Positions 26,328 to 34,410 of a stretch of 64,000 bases of DNA are shown piece by piece. A model generated the notes under the pieces. The model made no database searches. It saw nothing but the letters and a program-made list of their open reading frames with translations, and had not been told where the DNA came from. Each line of letters begins with the position of its first letter. Position 1 is the first letter of the stretch. This DNA is from Clostridiales bacterium (GTDB taxonomy: Bacteria > Bacillota > Clostridia > Christensenellales > Aristaeellaceae): the NCBI GenBank assembly GCA_024684375.1, contig JAIKWZ010000033.1, positions 19,620-83,619 on the forward strand, given 5' to 3'. The translations under genes and the position numbers were made by a program.

Positions 26328-27713
26328 ATGGATTCAAAACTCTGGGAAGGCCGTCTGGCAGGCGGTTTGAGCGGCGCGGCAAACGATTACAATTCCTCCA
26401 TACGGGTGGATTCCCGCATGTACCGGGAGGATATACAGGGTTCCCTCGCCCACGCGCAGATGCTTAAGGAAACAGGGATCATCTCTCCTGACGACTATGC
26501 CACCATACAGGCCGGCTTAAAAGCCATTCTGGATGACATTTCCTCCGGCGCGCTTGCCGTATCGCCTGACGCTGAAGATATCCATACCTTCGTGGAGGCA
26601 GAACTCACCCGCAGGGTAGGCGCTCCCGGAAAAAAGCTTCACACCGCGCGCAGCCGCAACGACCAGGTGGCCACTGACGTGAGGCTTTACCTGAAGGAAC
26701 AGGCCGCGAACACCGTATCGCTGCTCATACAGCTGACAAAGGCGCTGGCTGATAAGGCGGAAAAATATACCGACGCCATCATGCCCGGCTACACACACCT
26801 GCAAAGAGCTCAGCCTGTGAGCTTCGCCCAGTATCTGCTCGCCTATGTTCAAATGTTCTTAAGGGACATTGGTCGGGTCAGGGACGCCGCTGCGCGAATG
26901 AACCGCTGTCCTCTTGGGGCAGGCGCGCTGGCCGGAACCTCTTTCCCTATCGACCGGGAGCTGACAAGCCGCCTTTTGGGCTTCGACGCGCCTTGCGCGA
27001 ATTCCATCGACGCGGTGAGCGACCGTGATTTCTGCGTGGAACTCGCCTGTGCCCTGAGCCTCATAATGACCCACCTGTCCCGCCTTTCGGAAGAAATAAT
27101 ACTCTGGTCCAGCTGGGAGTTCCGCTTTGTTGAGCTTTCTGACGAATACTCTACCGGTTCCTCCATCATGCCCCAGAAGAAAAATCCCGACCTGGCGGAG
27201 CTGACGAGAGGAAAGACAGGCCGGGTAAACGGCAACCTTGTCGCTTTGCTGACGATGCTCAAAGGGCTGCCCCTTGCCTACAACAAGGACATGCAGGAGG
27301 ACAAGGAAGCTATCTTCGACAGCTTCGATACAGTGACGGCCGCCCTGGTGGTGTGCATTCCCATGTTGGAAAGCATGGCCGTCAACACGGACAAAATGCG
27401 CCTTGCCGCCACTCAGGGCTTTATAAACGCCACCGACGCCGCGGACTACCTGGCCTCAAAAGGCGTGCCATTCCGGGACGCCTACAAAGCGGTTGGAGCG
27501 CTGGTCAAGTACCTCATTTCTGAAGGTAAATCGCTTGAAAGCGCGTCTTTGTCGGAATTCAGGCGCTTCTGCCCCGCTTTCGATGAGGATGTCTACAGTT
27601 TTATCAGTCTGGAAGCGTGCTTAATGCGCCGGAACAGCCTTGGAGGCACTTCGCCTGAGCAGACCCGAAGCCAGTTGGAAGACTTTCGCGCCCTTATTGC
27701 GCAATATGAATAA
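26328..27713 (+). CDS. argH: argininosuccinate lyase
   Basis: Cleaves argininosuccinate to arginine and fumarate. The 461 residues begin with LWEGRLAGG and contain HTARSRNDQVATD, GYTHLQRAQPVSF and the flexible signature loop GSSIMPQKKNPDLAEL with the catalytic serine. It lies directly after argG with a weak ribosome binding site. The 3' end overlaps the acyltransferase start by 8 bases. Confidence 0.97.
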   Translation: MDSKLWEGRLAGGLSGAANDYNSSIRVDSRMYREDIQGSLAHAQMLKETGIISPDDYATIQAGLKAILDDISSGALAVSPDAEDIHTFVEAELTRRVGAPGKKLHTARSRNDQVATDVRLYLKEQAANTVSLLIQLTKALADKAEKYTDAIMPGYTHLQRAQPVSFAQYLLAYVQMFLRDIGRVRDAAARMNRCPLGAGALAGTSFPIDRELTSRLLGFDAPCANSIDAVSDRDFCVELACALSLIMTHLSRLSEEIILWSSWEFRFVELSDEYSTGSSIMPQKKNPDLAELTRGKTGRVNGNLVALLTMLKGLPLAYNKDMQEDKEAIFDSFDTVTAALVVCIPMLESMAVNTDKMRLAATQGFINATDAADYLASKGVPFRDAYKAVGALVKYLISEGKSLESASLSEFRRFCPAFDEDVYSFISLEACLMRRNSLGGTSPEQTRSQLEDFRALIAQYE

Positions 27714-28869
27714 GCAGGATCGCGCCCCCGCCGCGGACATACTGCGGGTAGTCAGCATCGGCATCGTCGCCTGGTACCATATCTGGCAGCAGAGCTGGCT
27801 GAACCCCAGTTTTACCCTTTTCGGGCACTATTTCAATCTGTACCCTCTTGTAAGCAGGGGGTACATGTTTGTGTACGTCATGTTCATGCTCAGCGGGTTC
27901 GTGCTTATGCTGGGCAGCTTAAACGGCAAATATACCTCTGTCAAGCGCTTTTATCTGGGCAGAGCCGCGCGCATCGTGCCATCATACCTGATGTGCCTGC
28001 TGATCTTCGGCTGCTTTGTCATCATCCCGGACGATCCTTATCCATCAACGGAGTTCATGCTCAAGGACGTGCTCAGCCACCTGAGCTTCACCCACAATCT
28101 GTTTTATGAGGGCTATCAGGCTTCCCGTTTCAACCACGCCCTGTGGACCATTGCCGTGGAAATGCAGTTCTATCTGCTTTTTCCTCTGCTTTCCCGCTGC
28201 TTCAAAAGCAAACCGATCATCACATTCGGGGGCATGCTGGCTTTTTCAACGGGTGTAAAGATGCTTATCAGGGCTTTTGTGCCTGACTCTACCATGTACC
28301 TGAACCGCTTAAGCACCACACTGGACGTGTTCGGCCTGGGCATGCTGGGCGCGTATGTGTATTCCGGGCTGAAAGAACGCAGCTTTGGAAAGCTTCCCAA
28401 GCTTGCTTTCGCGCTCGCAGGACTGGTTTGCGCGGCAGGCGCTCATTTTTTGATAAAATGGCTCGCCTCGTATTCCGGCGCAGAGACAGAGCGCCAGGCG
28501 CAGATGTGGTTCGCCCTGCCCCTGTCCGCGCTGTTCTGCGTATTCACCGTATGTGTCAGCCTGAGCTTCAACTGGGTCAAGGCCTTCTGCTCCAACCATG
28601 TGATACTGTTTCTGTCCGGCATCAGCTACAACTTCTATATCTGGCACCAGACCCTGGCAGTGCGGCTTAAGCAGGCCAGGATCCCGTCCTATACCGGCGA
28701 CGCTCCCAATATGGATGGGCAGACAGTCTGGCAGCACCGATACACCTGGGTCTGCTTCGCAGCAGCCCTGCTCTTCGCGGCGCTGATGACTTACATAATA
28801 GAAAAACCCTGCGCAAGAGCCTTTGCCCCGCGCAGGGAAGAAAAGCCGTCTCAGCCGCCGAATTCCTGA
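27706..28869 (+). CDS. acyltransferase 3 family membrane protein
   Basis: A 387-residue polytopic protein with about ten hydrophobic segments. The N-terminal ADILRVVSIGIVAWYH carries the conserved R-x10-H feature of acyltransferase-3 (OafA-like) enzymes, and FNHALWTIAVEMQFYLLFP is the later family signature. These enzymes O-acylate sugars of surface glycans. The ATG at 27706 overlaps the argH end. The last 19 bases overlap the convergent URO-D-like gene. Confidence 0.88.
   Translation: MNKQDRAPAADILRVVSIGIVAWYHIWQQSWLNPSFTLFGHYFNLYPLVSRGYMFVYVMFMLSGFVLMLGSLNGKYTSVKRFYLGRAARIVPSYLMCLLIFGCFVIIPDDPYPSTEFMLKDVLSHLSFTHNLFYEGYQASRFNHALWTIAVEMQFYLLFPLLSRCFKSKPIITFGGMLAFSTGVKMLIRAFVPDSTMYLNRLSTTLDVFGLGMLGAYVYSGLKERSFGKLPKLAFALAGLVCAAGAHFLIKWLASYSGAETERQAQMWFALPLSALFCVFTVCVSLSFNWVKAFCSNHVILFLSGISYNFYIWHQTLAVRLKQARIPSYTGDAPNMDGQTVWQHRYTWVCFAAALLFAALMTYIIEKPCARAFAPRREEKPSQPPNS
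28807..28837 (-). terminator. terminator of the URO-D-like gene inside the acyltransferase coding end
   Basis: CCCTGCGC and GCGCAGGG form an 8-bp stem, followed on the minus strand by TTTTTCTATT. It lies beyond the stop of the minus-strand gene at 28851 but within the last codons of the plus-strand acyltransferase. Confidence 0.7.
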
Positions 28870-29972
28870 CGGAAGCGGTCGCAGTAGTACCTGACGTTGT
28901 CCCACTTGGCATCAGGCGCGATCCTGTGGTCTGGGCATGGAATGTAGCCGCCCAGGTCGATCAGCGGCTTAAGCCGTTCTATCTCTGCGTCAACGGCTTT
29001 AAAGTCCTTGCTGAACACGCGTTTGTCCATGCCTCCCACGCCCTTTATCTCGCGGCCGTATTTTTCTCTCCACGGCGCTATGGAAGCATTCCAGGTGCCC
29101 ACTTCGATCGGAAACATCGTGTTTACCCCGTTTTCCAGCCAGATAGGCACCAGCTCGTCGATCTTGCCGTCACAGTCCAGTGAGATAATGTCCGTACCGT
29201 GAGCGCGCATTTCGTCTGTTATTTTTTTGTACCATTTTCCGGTCAGGCGCCTGAACACCGCGGGTCTGAGCAACGGGCCGGTCTTAAAGCAGATATCCTC
29301 CCAGAAGTGGCCGTAATCGAATTTGAGGCCCAGCTTCATCGTCTCTTTCACGCATTCGTAGCAAAGAGAATCCACAGTGTCCACGATCTCTTCGTATAGC
29401 TCCTCATCGTCGGCCGCCAGGTAGCTCAGTTCTTCCACACCGACCATGTTCCTCACATTTCCGTAAAGCGAGCCAAGGAACAGGTATATCGGGTGGTCTT
29501 CCCCCTTTAGGCGCTCGTATTCCCGCTTAAGCCTTTCGCCGTCGACTCTTTCAGGGAAAAACCTGAGGCGGGGCAGGTATTCCTCCTCCCAGGCCTCCCG
29601 TCCTGTCAGGGTCGTGCCCACATGAGCAGGGATTGACACCACTCCGGGCTTGATTTTAGTTATAAGGCCCAAACCGTCCCGGCGTATCTCGCTGCCATCA
29701 GGCAGCACTTCAAGTACCTCGGGCTTGAACGACGGACTCAGGAAGCCGTTGAAGCCCAGTCCTCCGCCCCAGTTGAAGTCAAAGCCCAGCATCTGGTTTA
29801 TTTTGTGATCGGTGGCGTTGCCGTCTCCCCAGGCCTTGGCATCCTCGCGGGTGATATGGCCTTCCTGGGCCCATTTAGCCAGAGTCTCGTTCCAGAAGCC
29901 AAAACAAACCAAAGGCATACGGTCATATTTTTCATAGTGCATTATAGCGTGTAACCGCTGGGTATTGTTCAT
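28851..29972 (-). CDS. uroporphyrinogen-decarboxylase-like (URO-D) family protein
   Basis: A 373-residue barrel protein of the URO-D/methyltransferase superfamily. It keeps the general layout (MNNTQRLHAIMHYEKYDRMP at the start, GTDIISLDCDGKIDELVPIW near residue 250, and the C-terminal GGYIPCPDHRIAPDAKWDNV). It is not the haem enzyme by context: no haem genes are nearby. Such proteins in gut Clostridia are often linked to methyl transfer or sugar loci. The substrate is unknown. GGAGG precedes the ATG. Confidence 0.8.
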   Translation of the reverse strand: MNNTQRLHAIMHYEKYDRMPLVCFGFWNETLAKWAQEGHITREDAKAWGDGNATDHKINQMLGFDFNWGGGLGFNGFLSPSFKPEVLEVLPDGSEIRRDGLGLITKIKPGVVSIPAHVGTTLTGREAWEEEYLPRLRFFPERVDGERLKREYERLKGEDHPIYLFLGSLYGNVRNMVGVEELSYLAADDEELYEEIVDTVDSLCYECVKETMKLGLKFDYGHFWEDICFKTGPLLRPAVFRRLTGKWYKKITDEMRAHGTDIISLDCDGKIDELVPIWLENGVNTMFPIEVGTWNASIAPWREKYGREIKGVGGMDKRVFSKDFKAVDAEIERLKPLIDLGGYIPCPDHRIAPDAKWDNVRYYCDRFRQEFGG

Positions 29973-30084
29973 GGTCAGCCTCCGTTTTCCCCTATTATTG
30001 TGATTTTAGCACAATTTTCTTTCTGTTTTATTGTTATTGATTTCGCTTTTACTACAAATAAATCTCGAAAACATATAAATCGTA

Positions 30085-30113
30085 TTGCAAAAGTATTATC
30101 GAGGCGGTATAAT
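30085..30113 (+). promoter_or_regulatory. promoter of the cell-wall operon
   Basis: TTGCAA (30085-30090) and TATAAT (30108-30113) are separated by 17 bases. The transcript start lies about 55 bases before the SH3b/NlpC gene. The surrounding intergenic region (29973-30174) is AT-rich and otherwise featureless. Confidence 0.75.
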
Positions 30114-30174
30114 ACTGTCGTATATGTATACGTGTATCTTCAGGCGATAATATAACGTTTTAGGGAAGTGCGAA

Positions 30175-33114
30175 ATGAAAAACCATCAACTGCCTTCTAA
30201 GATCATTTCTCTCGTTCTGGCGCTGGCGTTCATAATAGCGCTGTTTCCTGCCGCGGTCGCGGAGAGCTACGCTGCGGACGTCAACGTGAACCGGATGATC
30301 GTCCGCTCAGGCCCCAACACCTCTTACCCGGTGCTGGGTTACCTGAATAAAGGCACCCGCGTCACGGTGACGGCGACTTCCGGCAGCATCGCCAGGATCT
30401 CCTACAAGGGAAAGACCGGTTACTGCCTGCTCAGCCAGCTCACCCGCGTCGCCACTGCCACTCCCACTCCAACTCCGACTCCCGCTCCCACCCCCACCGC
30501 CTCTCCTACTCCGACACCTGCTTCCGGCACAAACAACGGTTCCATCTCCGGGCTGGGCACGATCACCGCAGCTACGGCCAATATATACGCTTCCGCTTCG
30601 ACATCCTCCAATGTGCTCATGGTCGCGAAAAAGGGACAGACTTTTACCGTGCTTGCCACCAACGGCACCTGGGCGCGGCTGCAAAACGGCAAAAACATAG
30701 GCTACATCAAAATGTCCCAGCTTAATATACGTGTAGGCGTCACTGCTACTCCAGTGCAAGGCAGCAGCAGCCCCACGCCCACAGCTACGCCAACTCCCAC
30801 CCCCACTTCTACTCCCGTTCCCACTCCCACTCCCCTGGGATTAGCATACATCAAGCAGAACGATACCAAAATCTACCTTTCATATAATATCACCTCCAAG
30901 GTGATCGCCACAGTAAATAAAGGCGACAGATTCACGATACTTGCCCTGAACGATAATTGGGTCAAATTGGAGAACGGCAAAAATGTGGGCTTTGTCCAGC
31001 GCAAGAACGTAAACATCGTGCCCGGAGTTACGGCAACGCCCAAGGGCTACACCCCGACGCGCACTCCCACGCCTACCCCGACTCCAACTCCGACTCCCAT
31101 GCCCACGCCGACGCCCGTCCGCGTGGCCACAAATCAAAATCTGCCCGCTTTCGCCAATTGTTCCACCGTACTGTACAAATCAGCCTCCACCGCGTCGCAG
31201 AAGCTCAAGACCCTGCCCATAGGCCAGGAGCTCACCCTCTGGGGCTGGAACGGGAACTGGGCGGCGGTCATCGTTAACGGAACTAAAGGCTATACATCCC
31301 TTAAGGCGCTGACCAAGGTCAGCGACGTGACGCTCAAACCTTCCATGCACGCGCAGGCTACCGTCAGCGCGAGCCAGGTCACTTTTTACAAGTACGCCTC
31401 CAGCTCCTCAAAGAGCCTCGGAACTCTTTCTCGCGGCGTTCAGGTCACCGTGCTCGCCGCCGGCAACGGCTGGGCGCTGGCGGAGTACAACGGCAAGCGC
31501 GGCTACTGCACCGCCTCCAGCCTTACCGAAATAATCAATCCCACTCTGGAAGAATCCGAAAACATAGCCGTGGTGACCTCGAAAAAGGCTATAGCCCGCG
31601 CTTATGCCACCACCTCTTCCAATGCGCTGGGCACCATCAATCAGGACACATATCTTACCCTGCTCGCGCACGACAGCCAGTGGGGCCTGGTCGTTTATAA
31701 CGGCACCCGCTGCTACGTGGATATCAATTCTCTCGTTAAATACTCCAATGTCACCATGCGTGAGGAGGAGAATTACACTGCCACGGTTACCACAGCTGGC
31801 ACTGTGAAAAAATACGCCTATGAATCCAGCTCGGGCGTAGGCCCCGTTACGGTCGGCCTGAAAGTCAACGTGCTCAATCACAACCAGTACTGGGCGCTGA
31901 TAGAGAAAAACGGCCACAAGGGCTACTACCCCGTTACCGGACTCAAGATCCACCTGGACGAGTTTATTTCACCTATTGAAAAGACACTCGAGGCCACCGT
32001 TATCCGTTCCGCCGTCGCATATTCCGCCGCGCTGGAGACCGCGAACAAGCTGGGCACCGTGCCCATGGCCACAAACCTGACTGTGACCGCATACACCGAC
32101 AAGTGGGCGCGCATAAGCTATTCCGGCGTCAATGCCTACGTGCTTAACAGCTGCCTGTCCGTAACACAGTACACTGAACTTAAAAACGGCGTTTCCGCCG
32201 CAAACGAGATCCTCGCTCTCCAGAAGGCGCTGGAGGATCTCGGCTACTTTGACGGCCTGCCCGCCGGAAACTACGGTTCCCTTACTACCAGCGCGGTGTC
32301 CCGCTTTCAGACGCAGGTGGGCTTAAGCGCCAGCGGCGTAGCGGATCAGACCACATTAAGGGTGCTTTACGGCGGCCATGCCCCGCAAAGTCCCATAAAG
32401 TCCACTAACCTGGCCAAAGGCTCTGTGGGCAACAACGTAACACGGCTGCAGACCCGCCTGACCTACAAGGGCTACTTAAGCGCTGGCATAGACGGGGACT
32501 ACGGCAATATCACTCAAAGCGCGGTCAAGCTGTACCAGAAAACCGCGGGGCTGGAGGAAACGGGCTCGGCGGACGCCGCGACCATGTCCAGCCTGTTCTC
32601 ATCCTCCGCGCCGAAAAACAAGACCTCCGCCATAAGCGGGAGCACGGGCAGCTCCTCCTCTTCGAGCGGCAGCGCCTCCACTGGCCATTACTCCACGAAC
32701 CCCGCCGACGACCCCGCCAGCGGCACAGCCTCTTCCACGATCGAGACCGTGATAACCCACGCCCTTCAGCAGCTGGGCAAACCTTATGTGTACGCCACCT
32801 CCGGTCCCAACAGCTTCGACTGCTCAGGCTTCACCGGTTACTGCTACAGAAAGGTGGGCATCTCTCTCGGTCGCAGCGCCTATGCCCAAGGCTACGGCAA
32901 GGGCACTAAGATAGAGAGCATAAGCGAAATGAAGCGCGGCGACATCGTTTGCATGAACACGATAACCGACTCTGACTTAAGCGACCATGTTGGCATCTAC
33001 CTTGGCGGCGGCAAGTTCATTCATGCCTCCTCCTCCGCCGGAAAGGTGATCATCTCCTCCATCTCAAGCGGTTATTACAACCGCGTGTTCTCCTGGGCCA
33101 GGAGGGTCGTGTAA
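30175..33114 (+). CDS. secreted multi-SH3b NlpC/P60 peptidoglycan hydrolase
   Basis: A 979-residue exported wall enzyme. A signal peptide occupies about residues 1-33. About eight bacterial SH3-like units follow (36-655), the first four separated by Pro-Thr linkers. Two PG_binding_1 domains lie at about 672-730 and 745-805, then a Ser-rich stretch, and an NlpC/P60 domain (860-979) with Cys883 in FDCSG, His938 in DHVGIY and His950 in FIHAS. It should cut peptide stems in peptidoglycan while anchored by its repeats. It is the first gene of a three-gene operon and its stop abuts the next ATG. Confidence 0.92.
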   Translation: MKNHQLPSKIISLVLALAFIIALFPAAVAESYAADVNVNRMIVRSGPNTSYPVLGYLNKGTRVTVTATSGSIARISYKGKTGYCLLSQLTRVATATPTPTPTPAPTPTASPTPTPASGTNNGSISGLGTITAATANIYASASTSSNVLMVAKKGQTFTVLATNGTWARLQNGKNIGYIKMSQLNIRVGVTATPVQGSSSPTPTATPTPTPTSTPVPTPTPLGLAYIKQNDTKIYLSYNITSKVIATVNKGDRFTILALNDNWVKLENGKNVGFVQRKNVNIVPGVTATPKGYTPTRTPTPTPTPTPTPMPTPTPVRVATNQNLPAFANCSTVLYKSASTASQKLKTLPIGQELTLWGWNGNWAAVIVNGTKGYTSLKALTKVSDVTLKPSMHAQATVSASQVTFYKYASSSSKSLGTLSRGVQVTVLAAGNGWALAEYNGKRGYCTASSLTEIINPTLEESENIAVVTSKKAIARAYATTSSNALGTINQDTYLTLLAHDSQWGLVVYNGTRCYVDINSLVKYSNVTMREEENYTATVTTAGTVKKYAYESSSGVGPVTVGLKVNVLNHNQYWALIEKNGHKGYYPVTGLKIHLDEFISPIEKTLEATVIRSAVAYSAALETANKLGTVPMATNLTVTAYTDKWARISYSGVNAYVLNSCLSVTQYTELKNGVSAANEILALQKALEDLGYFDGLPAGNYGSLTTSAVSRFQTQVGLSASGVADQTTLRVLYGGHAPQSPIKSTNLAKGSVGNNVTRLQTRLTYKGYLSAGIDGDYGNITQSAVKLYQKTAGLEETGSADAATMSSLFSSSAPKNKTSAISGSTGSSSSSSGSASTGHYSTNPADDPASGTASSTIETVITHALQQLGKPYVYATSGPNSFDCSGFTGYCYRKVGISLGRSAYAQGYGKGTKIESISEMKRGDIVCMNTITDSDLSDHVGIYLGGGKFIHASSSAGKVIISSISSGYYNRVFSWARRVV
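30457..30525 (+). repeat. Pro-Thr linker repeat, first copy
   Basis: Tandem ACTCCNACT-like hexamers encode TPTPTP stretches between SH3b units. Similar tracts recur at about 30766-30838 and 31045-31122 in the same gene. These are spacer repeats in coding sequence, not a CRISPR or promoter element. Confidence 0.8.
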
Positions 33115-34410
33115 ATGCCGCTTAAATTCAGGCAGGTTATATTTGACCTGGACGGCACCATCACCCGCTCCGCCCCCGGCATATGCGCTTCGGCGGCGTA
33201 CGCGATAGACAATATGGGGTTTCCGCCCCTCCCGGAAGATAAGCTGACGGAGTTCGTCGGTCCGCCTCTGATGCACAGCTTCATGCGGCTGTGCGGCATG
33301 ACTGAAGCGCAGGCCGCCGAAGCGACGAGGCTGTTCCGTGAACGCCACAGCGTGATCGGCTGGAAGGAAGCGGCGGTTTATCCGGGCATATACGAACTGG
33401 TGTATTCGCTGAAGCGCGAAGGCGCCATCATCACCCTTGCGTCCTCCAAGTCCCGGGGACTGTGCGTAAAGACCCTTGAGTACTTTGGGCTTCTTCCCTT
33501 TTTTGACGGCGTCTCCGCTCCGGACGAGCATAACGCCCACACAGTCACCAAGCAGGAGCTTATCCTTGCGGCGCTCAAGGTCGCTAAGGCGGACGCCTGC
33601 ATGGTAGGCGACCGGGTCTTCGATCTGGAAGGCGCGCGTCAGGCAGGCGTTTGTTCCGTCGCAGCCGCTTACGGCTACGGTTCGGCCGAAGAACTCGCCT
33701 CCTGCGGGCCGGATGCCACTGCGGCAGACCCCGCGGCGTTAAGGGAACTGCTGTTAGGCGACGCTGAGCGCATGCCGGGCTTTTTCATAACGCTCGAAGG
33801 CTCCGACGGCTGCGGCAAGACCACCCAGAGCCGGCTGCTCAAGCAGTATCTTGAAACGCTGGGTTTGGACGTAGTGCTGACCCGTGAGCCGGGCGGCTGC
33901 CCCATCTCCGAGAAGATCCGCGGGCTGCTGCTTGACGTGAGCAGTCTGGGCATGACCGACGAATGCGAGGCGCTTCTGTTCGCCGCCGCAAGGCAGCAGC
34001 ACATACACGACACCATCCTTCCGGCGCTTGCTCGCGGTGCGGTCGTGCTGTGCGACCGCTTCAACGATTCCTCCATCGCCTACCAGGGCTTCGGCCGGGG
34101 GCTTGGCGACTGGGTCAGGCAGATAAATGCCCGCGCGCTTGAAAAGTGTACGCCGGACCTTACGGTGGTGTTCGACATAAGTCCCGACGAGGCGCTCAGG
34201 CGCAGGCTGGGCGAACAGGCCGCCGACCGCATCGAACTGTCCAGGGAGGCGCTGCAAAGGCGCGTGTACGAAGCGTTCATCTCCTTGTGCGAAAGCGGCG
34301 AAAAGCGCTATAAACGGCTGGACGCCGGCGGTACGCCGGAACAAATCTTTGACAATCTGCGCCAAACGGTCATAAAACTGTTTACAAGTCCTCCCGGGGA
34401 GGTGGAATAA
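33115..34410 (+). CDS. HAD-family phosphatase fused to thymidylate kinase
   Basis: A 431-residue fusion. Residues 1-215 are a HAD hydrolase of the phosphoglycolate-phosphatase type with FDLDGT (Asp11, Asp13), a helical cap, TLASSK and MVGDRVFDLEGA. Residues 220-431 are a complete dTMP kinase with P-loop EGSDGCGKTTQ (from 228), TREPGGCPISEKIR, CDRFNDSSIAYQGFGRGL and the TMK lid region. The dTMP kinase would make dTDP for DNA. No ribosome binding site precedes internal Met220, so it is one polypeptide. Its frame starts directly after the hydrolase stop. Confidence 0.88.
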   Translation: MPLKFRQVIFDLDGTITRSAPGICASAAYAIDNMGFPPLPEDKLTEFVGPPLMHSFMRLCGMTEAQAAEATRLFRERHSVIGWKEAAVYPGIYELVYSLKREGAIITLASSKSRGLCVKTLEYFGLLPFFDGVSAPDEHNAHTVTKQELILAALKVAKADACMVGDRVFDLEGARQAGVCSVAAAYGYGSAEELASCGPDATAADPAALRELLLGDAERMPGFFITLEGSDGCGKTTQSRLLKQYLETLGLDVVLTREPGGCPISEKIRGLLLDVSSLGMTDECEALLFAAARQQHIHDTILPALARGAVVLCDRFNDSSIAYQGFGRGLGDWVRQINARALEKCTPDLTVVFDISPDEALRRRLGEQAADRIELSREALQRRVYEAFISLCESGEKRYKRLDAGGTPEQIFDNLRQTVIKLFTSPPGEVE

